DNA of 64,000 nucleotides from Metamycoplasma gateae (GTDB lineage Bacteria > Bacillota_I > Bacilli_A > Mycoplasmatales > Metamycoplasmataceae): NCBI RefSeq assembly GCF_036352135.1, contig NZ_CP143578.1:186001-250000 (forward strand). The letters are read 5' to 3'. The notes beneath the pieces are model-generated. The model was not told the origin of the DNA. It did no database searches and saw nothing but the letters and a program-made list of their open reading frames with translations. The position numbers were made by a program, and so were the translations under genes. This document shows, in pieces, positions 20,227 through 31,104 of this stretch (its first letter is position 1; each line of letters begins with the position of its first letter).

Positions 20227-20243
20227 ATGTAAAATATTTACAT
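20227..20243 (+). promoter_or_regulatory. Palindrome over the yebC promoter
   Basis: ATGTAAA-ATA-TTTACAT, perfect 7-base arms, overlapping a candidate -10 TAAAAT (20230-20235). It lies between the divergent holA and yebC. An operator is possible, but AT-rich palindromes are common here. Confidence 0.3.
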
Positions 20244-20285
20244 TATTGTTTTAAAAAAATTAAGCAAAAAAAACTGGAGATTAAT

Positions 20286-21020
20286 ATGTCAGGACATTCA
20301 AAGTGAGCAACAACAAAACATCACAAAGCTGCAATGGATTCAAAAAGAGCAAAAATGTTCCAAAAGTTTTCTAAGGAAATTATTGTAGCTGCAACAATTG
20401 GGGGACCAGACCCTGATTCTAACCCTGCTTTAAAATTAGCTATAGCAAAAGCAAAAGCAAAATCAATGCCAAAAGCTAATATTGAAAAAGCTATTTCAAA
20501 AGTTTCAGGTGGTTCAAAGGAAGGTGCTAATTTCCAAGGTTATCTATATTCAGGAACTGCATTCGGTGGAATTAATTTTGTTGTCAGTTGTTTAACAGAT
20601 AACTTTAACCGTTTAGCATCGAATATAAAACATTATTTTAATAAATATAATGGTCAATTAGGAAAACAAGGCGTAGTTCCTTATGTATTCGATCAAAAAG
20701 GATTGATTGAGTTTTCAAAAGATTTAGTTTCCGAAGATGAAGTTATGATGACTGCATTAGATTCTGGGGCTGAAGATTTTAGAGTAGAGGATGATTTGTA
20801 TGTTATAACAACAAATCCTTCTGATTTCCAAAAAGTAAAACAATCTTTAGATGAAAGTTTTTCTATCGAAAATTACGCAACAGCTGAAGTTACATATATA
20901 GTTAATTCGGATGTTGAAGTTGATGCAGAAAAAGCTGAACAAATCGAAAAATTTGTCGATCTTCTTGAAGATGATGAAGATATTCAAGAAGTTTGACATA
21001 ATGCAAAGTTAATATCTTAA
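20286..21020 (+). CDS. yebC: YebC/PmpR-family translation or transcription factor
   Basis: 244 residues, the family norm. Members act as transcriptional regulators or relieve ribosome stalling at proline runs. The N-terminus MSGHSKWATTKHHKAAMDSKR and the block FSKEIIVAATIGGPDPDSNP are diagnostic. GPD continues into KAKAKSMPKANIEKAI and SGGSKEGANFQGYLYSGTAF. The start follows CTGGAGATTAAT. It is the first gene before comEA, but a terminator separates them. Confidence 0.95.
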
Positions 21021-21030
21021 TGATTTTAAA

Positions 21031-21052
21031 AGCACCTTATAGGTGTTTTTAT
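21031..21052 (+). terminator. Terminator of yebC
   Basis: AGCACCT/AGGTGTT stem with one G-T pair and a tetraloop-size loop, followed by TTTATTTTT. Confidence 0.75.
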
Positions 21053-21111
21053 TTTTCTCATTTTTTTCTTCATTTAGTTATAAAAAATGATTTTAGGTTT
21101 AAAAAATAAAT

Positions 21112-21627
21112 ATGAAAATAAAATTTAACAAGAAAAAAATTTTCTTAACATCAGGTTTGTTTTTGTTTTGTTCTTCTGTTCTAGTAACATCAATTGTTTT
21201 AAAAAAAGAAATATTATATAAAAACCCTGAAGAAGATATGGAAACTGAAGTCAAATACATAACCGTATTTGTTGAGGGTGCGGTTAAGTATCCCGGTGAA
21301 TATAATTTAAAAAAGGGAAGCAATTATTTGGATTTATTTAAAGAAAGTATTTTGAAAAGTAATGCAGATTTATCTAATATTCAAAAATCTAAAGAACTAG
21401 AAAACAACGAAAAAATTATTATCCCATACTCTAAGAAATTTAAGTTTCATATTAGTGAAATAACAAATTATGAAATTTTAGTAGGAATGGGAATTAAAGT
21501 TAATATAGCAATAAAGGTTCTTGAATATATAAAGAAAGGATTAATAAAGCAATGAAAAGATGTATTACAAATACCTGGCGTTGGTGAAAAAACTTATTTA
21601 ATATTGGAAAAAAATATAAATATCTAG
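21112..21627 (+). CDS. comEA: ComEA-like DNA-binding competence protein
   Basis: 171 residues. A signal anchor covers residues 9-29 (FLTSGLFLFCSSVLVTSIVL), an SLBB-like domain residues 45-110 (YITVFVEGAVKYPGEYNLKKG, positions noted rather than quoted in full), and a helix-hairpin-helix pair residues 122-171 (LVGMGIKVNIAIKVLEYI, LQIPGVGEKTYLILEK). In competent bacteria ComEA binds incoming double-stranded DNA outside the membrane. It is followed, with a 76-base overlap, by comEC, which supports the role. Tail is short compared with B. subtilis ComEA (205). Confidence 0.85.
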
Positions 21628-22928
21628 ATTTATTTTTGCCCTCACTAATCTCCTCTTTTTTATTATTTTCAATTATCAATAATGTTGAAACTATAATTGT
21701 TTCTTCCTTAATAATATTAATTTTTGTTTTAAATTTTCATTCTTTAAAATTTTGAATATTATTTTCAATATTTTCTTCTTGCATTTTTATAAGTTATATT
21801 ATTTATCAAAATTTAGTTGAATCATATAACGATCAATCAATATCGGGTAGTTTTGTTTTAGAAAAAAATTTAAAAAATATATTGATTTTTAAATATAAAA
21901 ATTTCAATTTTTTTATTAAAAAAACAAGGTTTATTAATAATATTAATATTGATGAAAAATACGAGTATGTTTTCTTTTTGAAAGGGACATTAAAAAAAAT
22001 AAAAACTGCTTCATTATTTGAAATTAGAAACAATTTATTTTTTAAAGTAAATGAATTTGAAATATTTTTAAAAAACACATATCTTAAAAACAACATTTTT
22101 AGTACAAGAAATAGAATTGTTTTTGAATACTTAAATATTTTAATTTTGAATAAATTTGATAATAAATGAGATGTGTATAAACTATTGAGTAATCTTAATA
22201 TTGTTCATTTTTTTACCATAAGCGGTTTTCATTTTAACCTAATTTATTTATTAATAAGAAAAATTTTTAGCAGGGTAAAAAACAAATTTTTTGTTGACGA
22301 TTTAATTGCATTTTTTCTCTTAAGTATTTATCTTACAGCTTTGAATTTTAAAATTAGTGCCTTAAGATCTTTTGTTTTTTTATTTGTAGCTTTTTTAAAT
22401 AAACACATTTTTAATAATAAAATGAATAATATTTCAATTTTGTGCATAAGTGCATTTATTATCGCCCTTATTAATCCATATTCAATTTTTTTATATTCTT
22501 TCATTTTATCTTTCTTAATAACATTAATAATTTTTATTACACTAGAAATTTTCAAGAATTTTAACTTTTATTTAAAAAGTTTTATTCTATTATTTATAAC
22601 ACACATTTTTTCTACGTTGCTTGTTCAAACTTTTAATAAACAATATAATCTATTATCGTTTTTTAATCAAGTACTATCATTGCCTCTAGTATCATTTAAT
22701 TATATTTTTAGTTTGTTATTTTTTAAGTGAACTTGGATGATAGAAAAAATCATAATTGCACTAGATATCATTTTTAGAACAATAGAAGAATCTTCGATAA
22801 TTATTTATTTAAATATACCTGATATCGTTTGCATTTTTATTTTTGTATATTACTTTTTGATTAAAAAAATGCACCTCCACGACGATATATTCCTTTGGAG
22901 GTGCAAAACTAATCTAGTAATTCATTAA
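21552..22928 (+). CDS. comEC: ComEC/Rec2-family DNA channel, short form
   Basis: 458 residues with many hydrophobic helices. The competence-domain signature is seen as H219-FFTISGFHFNLIYLL, matching HLxxISGxHV of ComEC. Conserved LRSFVFLFVAFLNK follows. ComEC forms the membrane pore that brings in single-stranded DNA. Full-length ComEC is about 700-780 residues; this one stops after the channel domain and lacks the C-terminal metallo-beta-lactamase domain. The ATG at 21552 lies inside comEA, after AAGAAAGGATTAA. The last 18 codons overlap ligA and include its terminator hairpin. Confidence 0.82.
22871..22904 (-). terminator. Terminator of ligA, inside the comEC coding end
   Basis: Perfect nine-pair stem GCACCTCCA/TGGAGGTGC. 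The run of A before it on the plus strand is the T tract for minus-strand transcription. There is no T tract for plus-strand transcripts. Confidence 0.8.
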
Positions 22929-24903
22929 AAGTATTTTCATTAATTATTTCTATATTATTTTTCTTTGCTTTTGTTAATTTGCTACCCGCACTTTCACCAG
23001 CAAGTAGGTAATTAACCTTAGAAGATATTGCGGATAAAACTTGCCCCCCATTTTCGATAATAATTCTTTCATAAAAACTTCGTGGCTTAGATAATTTACC
23101 TGTTATAACAAAGCTCAAACCATCCAATTTATTTGTTTTTATATTTTTAATATAAATAGGATTTATTCCTATATTAATAAAATTATTAATCATTTCTTGA
23201 TTTTTTGCATCGCCAAACCAATTTATTAATGTATTAGTTATTTTTGATCCAATATCATGAAATTCTTCAAATTTGCTAAAGTCATAATGCAGTAGGTTTT
23301 CAAATCTCAATACTTTAGAAGCTATAAATTTTGCGGTTTTTTGACCTATTAATGGAATTGATAGAGCAAATATCCATTTTTCTAATGATTTATTTTTTGA
23401 TTCTTCAATCGAATTTAAGATTTTAGAAATTGATAAGGTACCAAAACCTTCTAAATTAACTAGCTCGTTTTCATAATTTTTAAGTTTAAATATATCTATT
23501 ATGCTATTAATAAAATTGTTCTTTTTAAAACTTATTATATTTTGAGAACCTAATCCAGTTATATCTAAAGCTTCTTTGGAAGCAAAGTGTATTATTTTTC
23601 TTGTTTCAATTTCAGGACAATTTTCATTTAAACAATATTGTTCAAGCCCTGTATCATTAAAAAATAATTCTTTTTTACAAAAAGGGCATATTTTTATTGG
23701 TTTAAATACGGATAAATTATTTTTATTTGATATACCGATAACACAAGGTATAATTTCACCAGCCTTTTTAATATATATTTCATCGCCAATATTTACGTTT
23801 AAATTTTTTATGAAATCATAATTATTTAGAGTTGCAAAATTAACTTTTGTACCCGATAATTCAACTTCTTCAAGAGCAGCGTTATATGTAACTAAACCAG
23901 TTCTGCCTATTGTTATAAATATATCTTTTAATATAGTTGAACTTACATCTGGTTCGTATTTAAATGCAATTGCAGAATGAGGAAATTTTGATGTATATCC
24001 AAGCTTATCATAATATTTTAATTCATTAAGTTTTATCACTATACCATCAGTTTCATAATCAAGATTTTGTTTTATATACTTAAATTTTTCAATATAATCA
24101 TTTATTTGATTAATATCGTCTATTCTTTTTGATTCAATTGAAACATTAAAACCTAGATTCTTTAAAAAACGATATGAATCTTCCATGGTTTCTATATTGT
24201 GTTCTTCGGGATTTACTACGTAGTAAATAAAAGATGAAAGATTTCTTTCTCTGACTATTTTAGAATTAATTTGTCTTAATGTCCCTGAGGCTGCATTTCT
24301 AGGATTTGCCATCAATGGTTTTTCTTCTGATTCAAGTTTTTTATTTAATTTATTAAATTCATATATTGGTAAAAATATTTCACCTCTTACTTCAAGACTA
24401 TTTTTATAGCTTATTTTCTTAGGTATATTTTTTATTTGAAGAATATTATTTGTAACATCTTCACCAACCGTTCCACTTCCTCTTGTTATACCTTGAACCA
24501 ATTGTCCATCCTCATATTTAATCGAAATTGATAAACCATCTATTTTAGGTTCAATAAAAAAAGAAAAAGTTTGAGCAACCTTTTTTATATTATCTATAAA
24601 CTTTTTAATTTCTTCAATTGTATATGCCTTATTTAAGGAAAGCATTGGGATTTTGTGTTCAACTTTAGTAAATAAATTAGACGCATGCGCATTGACTTTG
24701 TTTGTGGGTGAATTTTGCAGTTCTTCTTTAGAAAAAAGAAAGAAATAATCTTCTTCCATTTTTTTTAATTTATTAAACTCAATATCATAAATTGCGTCTG
24801 AAACCGACGGATTATCTAGATCATAATAGTTTTTATCTCATTCTGAAATTTTTTTCTGTAATTCAATAATTTTCTTTTTTATTTCAATATATTTCAAATC
24901 CAT
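22909..24903 (-). CDS. ligA: NAD-dependent DNA ligase LigA
   Basis: 664 residues, full length. It seals nicks during replication and repair. Ia-domain (DNPSVSDAIYDIEF), adenylation lysine K120 in IEPKIDGLSI, NPRNAASGTLRQ, zinc finger (CPFCKKELFF ... CLNENCPE), HhH region (ALDITGLGSQNIISF, LEGFGTLSISKIL) and a C-terminal BRCT domain (LSFVITGKLSKPR, ENGGQVLSAISSKVNYLLAG) appear in order. ATG 24903 follows AAAAGGTTTAA and is two bases after the ecfT stop, so ligA is the last gene of the ecf operon. Confidence 0.97.
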
Positions 24904-24905
24904 AT

Positions 24906-25856
24906 TTAAACCTTTTGGAATGTTGATAATCATCAATTTGGTAATTGAATTGAATCAATTGAAGATACAACTATCAATGCTGTTAATCCCATTAAAATTA
25001 TTGTTGATATTAAATCTCTTCAATTAGGTGATAATACTCTATAGTATGTTCTTTTTGAATATGGTTCATAACCCCTTGAAGTCATTGCATCTGATAGATC
25101 ATTAGCTTTATTAAATGACGAAACAAATAAAGGAACCATAAGAACAATAAAAGATTTTATTTTATCTTTGAAATTTCCATTTTTAAAATCAACACCCCGG
25201 CTTGATTGGGCTTTCATTATTCTGCTTGATTCTTCTAGCAATGTAGGTATAAAACGTAACGCAATAGAGATTATCATTGTGATGATTTCTGTAGGAATTC
25301 TAAATAATTTTAGAGGGAATAACAGATTATTTATTGCTCTTGTTAGAAGAACAGGTTTTGTCGAAACAGTTAATACTGTTGTTACTAAAATAACCCCGTA
25401 TATTCTTAAAAATATAGTTATTGTTCGATGTAATGAAAAAAGAGTAAATTGAAATACTGAATTAATATCATTTTTTGGTGCAAAATAAGTTACATTTATG
25501 ATCAATTTACCTCTGTATATAACATAAGCATCAGCATTTGTTTCGCTTGAGAGCGGAATATATTTATCGATATCATAATACATCACTGCACCCTTGACGG
25601 TTAGCATATTTATTAAGAGTAGAAATAACGCAATATAAATTGGTAATTTTATTTTTTGGAATAATGATTTAATCGATTTTGTTGTTATCACATAGATAAC
25701 CATGCTAAATAAAATTAATGTAGCTAATGTTATGTAATGTGAAGAAATGAAGAAAAGAATTATAAATAAAATATTAGCTAAGAATTTCAATCTTGGGTCT
25801 AATTTATGTATTGGGGTATCTATATTTAAATATTTACCCACTATGTTTTTTTGCAT
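24906..25856 (-). CDS. ecfT: ECF transporter transmembrane component EcfT
   Basis: 316 residues with about six membrane helices. EcfT couples the two ATPases to interchangeable vitamin-binding S components. The coupling helices carrying the two Ala-Arg-Gly-like motifs are seen as MKAQSSRGVDFKNG and AMTSRGYEPYSKR near residues 225-275. The long loop around residues 85-125 (KYIPLSSETNADAYVIYRGK) is typical of mollicutes. It starts after AGAAAGGAATAAAAC, 19 bases behind ecfA2, and its last residues are encoded after two consecutive TGA codons. Confidence 0.92.
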
Positions 25857-25875
25857 AACTAGTTTTATTCCTTTC

Positions 25876-26874
25876 TTATTTTTTTATTTGTTTGTTTATT
25901 TCTTCAGCAAGTTCTTCTATGTTAGTTACTTTTCCAATTTTAAATCCATTTTTATTCAATTTTTCAACGTAAGAAAGTAATCTTGTTGGTATCAAATTAT
26001 TTTCTATTAGTAATTTATTATCGCTTAAAATATTATAAGTATTCCCGTCTTTTATAATCTTCCCGTCTTTAACAAATAATGTTCTGTTTGTTCATTTTAA
26101 AGCATTATCCAAATCATGTGTAACAATAATTATTGTTGTACCTTGTTTGTATAGATTATAAAATAATTGCAACATTTCTTCAACACCTTGAGGATCTAAA
26201 CCAGCTGTTGGTTCGTCTAAAACTAAGAACTTAGGTTCCATTGCTAAGATACCAGCAAGCGCCACTCTTCTTTTTTGCCCTCCAGATAAATTAAATGGAC
26301 TTCTTTTAAGATAATCGATAGGTAATCCTACCATTTCAATATATTTTGCAGCTAATTCTTTTGCTTTATCTTTTTTAATCCCCATTGATACAGGACCGAA
26401 TATTATGTCTTTTTCTATTGTTGATTCAAAAAGTTGATATTCAGCAAACTGAAAAACTACACCAACTTGTTTTCTCAAAGCCTTTATATTTTTAATTTTT
26501 CTCTTTGTTTTATTGATTTCAATGTCGGTATAAATAATTTCAAGTTTTTCTTTTTTTCTTAATGTTTTAAATTCTTCTGATTTTATTAGATATTCTTGAT
26601 ATTTTGCTTCAAAATTTTCATCTTTTTTATTAGGTTTTTTTGGAGCTTTTCTTTTTCTAGATAAAGGTAAATCTTTAAAGTCAATACTTCCACTATCAGG
26701 AATTAATAAAGCGTTTAAATGTTCTATTAATGTTGTTTTACCTGACCCTGTCGGACCTATTATTGATATTGCTTCGGCTTCGTCTATTTCTAATGAAACA
26801 TTATCTAAAACTTTTATATATGTAGGAAGTTTTTTGTTGTATTCTTTTGTTATTGAATTTACTTTAATTTGCAT
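25876..26874 (-). CDS. ecfA2: ECF transporter ATPase EcfA2
   Basis: 332 residues. ATPase subunit with Walker [10 protein letters not shown] near residue 41, Q loop [14 protein letters not shown] near 138, signature [13 protein letters not shown], Walker [14 protein letters not shown] and the switch His in [13 protein letters not shown]. Between Walker A and the Q loop a charged insert of about 60 residues occurs (residues 72-132, [20 protein letters not shown] at its start), which standard EcfA proteins of about 280 residues lack. It overlaps ecfA1 by 16 bases. Confidence 0.93.
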
Positions 26875-27662
26875 AAAACCCTCATTAATTTTTCACCATC
26901 ATATGTTGGTTCAACGTTTTTTATCATTGTGCTTAATTTATAAATAAAAGGAGAATCTATTTTTGCAATTTCAATTATTTCAGGATCATTTAAAATTTCA
27001 ATAGGTTTCCCTTGAGCAATAACTTTTCCTCCAGAAAAAACTATCAGTTTATCAGCGAGTAATGCCTCGTCCATATCGTGTGTTATTGAAATTAAAGTTT
27101 TGTCTGTTTTTTCGTGTAAGTCATGAATAATTTTGTAAATATCATTTCTACCCTTAGGATCTAGCATAGATGTTATTTCATCAAAAATAATTATTTTAGG
27201 ATCCAAAGCAAGAGTTGATGCTATTGCAACTCTTTGTTTTTGCCCACCTGATAAATTTTGAGGTTCTCTATCTAAAAAATTGATCATTCCAACTTGATCT
27301 GCATACTTTTTAATAATTTCTTCCATTTCTTCATGAGACATATTTTTATTCTCTAACCCAAAAGCAATATCATCCTCAACGGTTGAGCCTATAAATTGGT
27401 TATCAGGATTTTGATAAACAATTCCTATTCGTTTTCGAATTTCTTTTAAATTTTCAGAATTTATTTCTATTCCATCGATAATTATTTTTCCGCCTGTTGC
27501 TTTATATATTGCTGCTAGTAATTTTGAGAATGTGCTTTTTCCAGAACCATTATGCCCCAAAATAGCAACATATTGCCCGTCTTCTATTTTTAAATTAATA
27601 TTATCTAATGCAAGTTTTTTACTTCCTGGATATTTATAACTAAGTTTCTTAATTTCAATCAT
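26859..27662 (-). CDS. ecfA1: ECF transporter ATPase EcfA1
   Basis: 267 residues, normal length. Contains Walker [10 protein letters not shown] near residue 36, Q loop [12 protein letters not shown], signature [13 protein letters not shown], Walker [14 protein letters not shown] and switch [10 protein letters not shown]. With EcfA2 and EcfT it forms the shared energising module for uptake of vitamins; the S components are not in this window. First gene of the four-gene operon ecfA1-ecfA2-ecfT-ligA, with the promoter immediately in front of its ATG. Confidence 0.94.
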   Translation of the reverse strand: MIEIKKLSYKYPGSKKLALDNINLKIEDGQYVAILGHNGSGKSTFSKLLAAIYKATGGKIIIDGIEINSENLKEIRKRIGIVYQNPDNQFIGSTVEDDIAFGLENKNMSHEEMEEIIKKYADQVGMINFLDREPQNLSGGQKQRVAIASTLALDPKIIIFDEITSMLDPKGRNDIYKIIHDLHEKTDKTLISITHDMDEALLADKLIVFSGGKVIAQGKPIEILNDPEIIEIAKIDSPFIYKLSTMIKNVEPTYDGEKLMRVLCKLK

Positions 27663-27669
27663 AAAAATA

Positions 27670-27675
27670 ATTATA
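27670..27675 (-). promoter_or_regulatory. Leaderless promoter of the ecf-ligA operon
   Basis: Minus-strand TATAAT ends seven bases before the ecfA1 ATG; only TATTTTT lies between. Confidence 0.5.
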
Positions 27676-27850
27676 TATTTTTATAAATATAAATTTAAAA
27701 AACTAACAAAACTATTTTTTTATAAAAAATAGCCTTAATTTGATACATATTTGTATTTTTTTGAAATAAAAAAATAAAAAAAGTACTTTTTAATATTTTT
27801 TAATGTTAAACCCTTAAAATTATTCATATTAAAAATATCGAGAAGCAAAA

Positions 27851-29677
27851 ATGAAAAAATCTAAAAAAATTTTACTAACAATGAGTGTAATTACCGTTGC
27901 AGTTATACCAACTGCGATATTATCTTCAAAATGTGATAATAGTACTGCTGAGAAAAAAGAAGAATTGGAAAAAGAAACTAAATTAAGAGAAATTAATAAT
28001 TTAGCAAATTCGTTAGAAATTAATTTTGATAATTCAAAAACAAGTATCGAAGAAGCTTTAAAAATAGAAAATTATAAATTTAATTTAAGTGCAGATAAGC
28101 AATTTGCACTAGTTAGTTTATCTAAAGTAAACGATAATAAAATTAAGCTTATTTTTAAAATAAAAGATGTTAATGATAGCAGCATAGTATCTCAAAATAT
28201 AACAAGAGAATTTAACTTCGATTTTCAAAAAGACAACGAATTTAACGAACAGGGTTCAACAGTAAATGGTCTTGAAATAGATAATTATTCAAGCATAATA
28301 AATTTATTTAATTTAAACAAAGAACAATATATTGAAGAGGCAAAGAAATTATTAGTAGAAACAAAACAAAATGATAATGTTGAGATATCAAATTTATCTG
28401 TTGATGCTTATGATGAATCAGAGGGTACTTTATCAGTTACTTTTGATTACAAAAACAAAAACAATAACAAGGAAACAAAAGGTCAAACAGCAACAATTTC
28501 TAATTTCAAGAAAATAGAAGTATTTAAAGAAAATTTAATTTCAATATCAGCTAACAAAGAAAAATTAATAGAAGATAAAAAGAAAATAGAAACATTAGAA
28601 AATACTGATCTAAGTAATTATTTAAATATTACAGTATTAAGCTCGAATGGTGAAAAAAATAACATTTTGGATTTAATTAAAAATAAATCTGAAAAATATA
28701 AGTTATCAAGAGAAATTTCTTTTTCTAATTCAACTACAAAAGAAAATGTAAATTTTGAAATAACAGTTAATTACTTGAAAAAAATAACAAATCAAGAAGT
28801 TGAAACAATAACTAAAAAAATTGATGTTTTAAGAAAAACAATAGCTGAAAAAAACGTTTCAAATCAAGATATATTGAACTATATTATTGATAATAAAATA
28901 AATAAAAAAGATAACAATGATTTATCTAAAAAATTCCCTTCATCATATTTATATAACTTTAGAAATACAAAAAAAATAGCTCATAATTTTTTAAATAATT
29001 CTGAAGAAAATTACTTCGGTTCAAATAATAAAATAATACAATTTTCAAATGAAACATTAACTGTAGATGATATAGCTGGTACTGTAAATATTTCATTTAA
29101 TTTAGAAATCGAAGAAGGTGGATCAAAAACTTTATCAAAAAGTAGAACATTTACATTTAATGGATTTAAACAATTTGATAATAAATACGGCGAAAATTTC
29201 CAAATTTTATTAAATTCAACAAGCGAAACCGGAAAAAAATTCATCCAAAAAGTTAAAGAAGAATACAAAAAAAATAATTCAAATGAATTAGAACTAGGAC
29301 TAGACTGACTAAAAACTAATAGTATTATTACAGACAGCAATGTATTATTAAGATTGGTTGAGGATTCTTCAACAAAACAACCAAAGTTAGAAAACAAAAC
29401 AAATACACTATTTACCCTGAATGCCGGCGGAAGAAACATACAAGAAACTATAGTACATGAAACAAAAATTCAAATCTTCGATGGAAAAGAAGAATTTGAA
29501 TTAAATAATTTAGTTGCTAAATTTAAAAATTTAAAAATTTCAGAAATAAACAATAATAGAGTTTGATTTGAAGTTTATTATGATTTAGAAATTTCATTAA
29601 ACTCATCTTCAAATCAAGAAATAATTATTCCTCAAAAATTCACGTGATTTTTTGATATTAATGAAAATAATAACTAA
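27851..29677 (+). CDS. Large surface lipoprotein with repeated beta-type domains
   Basis: 608 residues. A lipoprotein signal peptide ends with AILSSKC28, so the mature protein is lipid-anchored outside the cell. The body repeats a pattern of a strand pair such as SVDAYDESEGTLSVTFDYKN or TVDDIAGTVNISFNLEIEEG followed by a closing SNFKKI, FNGFKQF or FNFDFQK, at about residues 80-130, 175-225, 390-450 and 505-600. This resembles the mycoplasma lipoprotein-associated domain (Lipoprotein_17 type). The function is unknown; adhesion or antigenic roles are usual for such proteins. It stands alone between a promoter region and a terminator. Confidence 0.8.
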
Positions 29678-29702
29678 GAAAACAGAATATTAAATTATTA
29701 TA

Positions 29703-29738
29703 AAAATGCAAAACTAATTACTTAAGTTTTGCATTTTC
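29703..29738 (+). terminator. Terminator of the lipoprotein gene, possibly two-way with hpt
   Basis: Twelve-pair stem AAAATGCAAAAC/GTTTTGCATTTT; T-rich sequence on the right and A-rich sequence on the left, so it may serve both converging genes. Confidence 0.8.
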
Positions 29739-29757
29739 GTTTATTTAAAGTTAAGCA

Positions 29758-30312
29758 TTATACTATTGTTTTTTTTATTGTTCCTATATATGGCAGTTGT
29801 CTCATTTTTTCATCTCAATCAAAACCAAAACCAACAACAAAATCGTCTTTTTTTATTAAAAATCCATAATTATCTGGTTCAAATTCGACAACTCTGTTGC
29901 TAGGTTTATTCAATAATGTTAAAACTTTCAAACTTTGAGGATTTCTCGATTTTAAAATCGATACAACTTTAGTCATTGTTCTTGCTGTATCAACTATATC
30001 TTCAACTATTAATACATCACAACCCTCAATATTATTTACTAAATCCAAAATTATTTTAACATTACCTGAAGATTTATCTTTTCCACCATATGAACTAGTT
30101 ATCATAAAATCAGAAACAAAATCTACGTCAATGGTTTTAATAAGCTGTGCATAAAAAGGTAAACATCCCTTTAAAAGACCAATAATAATTAAATTCGAAG
30201 AATTCTTATAGGTTTTATTTACTCATTGGCTAAGTTCAAATATTTTTTCCTCTAATTGTTCTTGGGTAAAAAGAACTTTATCTATTCTTGGATCAATTGA
30301 CGTTTTCTTCAT
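29758..30312 (-). CDS. hpt: Hypoxanthine phosphoribosyltransferase
   Basis: 184 residues. It converts hypoxanthine or guanine plus PRPP to nucleotides, the main purine salvage route in mycoplasmas. The PRPP motif is VLIVEDIVDTARTMTKV (Ala where most have Gly), with IIIGLLKGCLPFYA and TSSYGG for pyrophosphate binding and the C-terminal VVGFGFDWDEKMRQLPYIG typical of HPRTs. Its first 31 bases overlap the end of the kinase gene upstream in a different frame, so the two are one unit. Confidence 0.95.
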
Positions 30313-30953
30313 TGTTCTTCCTCTTCGTCTATTATTTTTAATACAGTTTCAAAAACTTGTTCTTCGGTTAGCTCATTTGTATTTATTGTTCTAAAATTAA
30401 GTTGAAAATTGTCTGCCAATTCTTTAAAAATTTTATAATAGTTTTGATGTAAATTTTTAAAATATTCATAATTAATATCTCAATTTTCTACTTCTGAAGC
30501 TCTACCTCTTTCAAATATTCTTTTCTTAAAAGTTTCAAAATTTATATCTAAAAATATTACCAAATCAGGCATTTCTTCTTTTGTAATTAATTTTGTAAAT
30601 AAAGCATCGTATGCTTCTAAATACTTAGGTTCTTTCTCTTTTAAAATAAGTTTTGCAAATATATAATGTTCGATTGAAAATCTATCTAAGAATAGGTGTC
30701 TATCTTTATTAGGTTTATCCATCAATTTTTTAAATATATCCGCAAATTTAGCAGAGTGGTTTTCAATAATGTAACTTTGAAATCCTATTGTTAAATTTTC
30801 CTTTTTTTCATATAATCATTTTAAAAATGTATTAAAAACTTCATCATCTTCTTCAAATTCTTTTAGCAATAACGAATTAGGATAATGTTCGATTAATTTG
30901 TTTGATAATGAACTTTTTCCCGCTGCTATCATTCCGCTTATACCAATTATCAT
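30282..30953 (-). CDS. Deoxynucleoside kinase (dAdo/dGuo type)
   Basis: 223 residues. P-loop GMIAAGKSS at residues 7-15, DRFSIEHYIFAK (the DRS-like motif), VIFLDINFETFKKRIFERGR (lid with Arg residues) mark the deoxyadenosine/deoxyguanosine kinase family, which phosphorylates salvaged deoxynucleosides. With hpt it forms a purine-salvage pair. The start follows a GGGGGG-rich ribosome site unusual for such AT-rich DNA (30961-30966). Exact substrate cannot be told from sequence. Confidence 0.88.
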
Positions 30954-31104
30954 AATAAACCCCCCAAAATATAATTTTATTTATTTTACTAAATCTTTAT
31001 TTTCAAGTATAAAAAAAATACAAAATATATTCGAATATATCATTGTAATTTTTTTCTTAAAAACTAGTGGTAATTATTATATTAAATATTTATTAATTTA
31101 ATTA

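Noticed and set aside
30961-30966. Run of G upstream of the deoxynucleoside kinase as a quadruplex or switch
   Set aside because: A single six-base G run; it works as a ribosome-binding site and cannot form a quadruplex alone.
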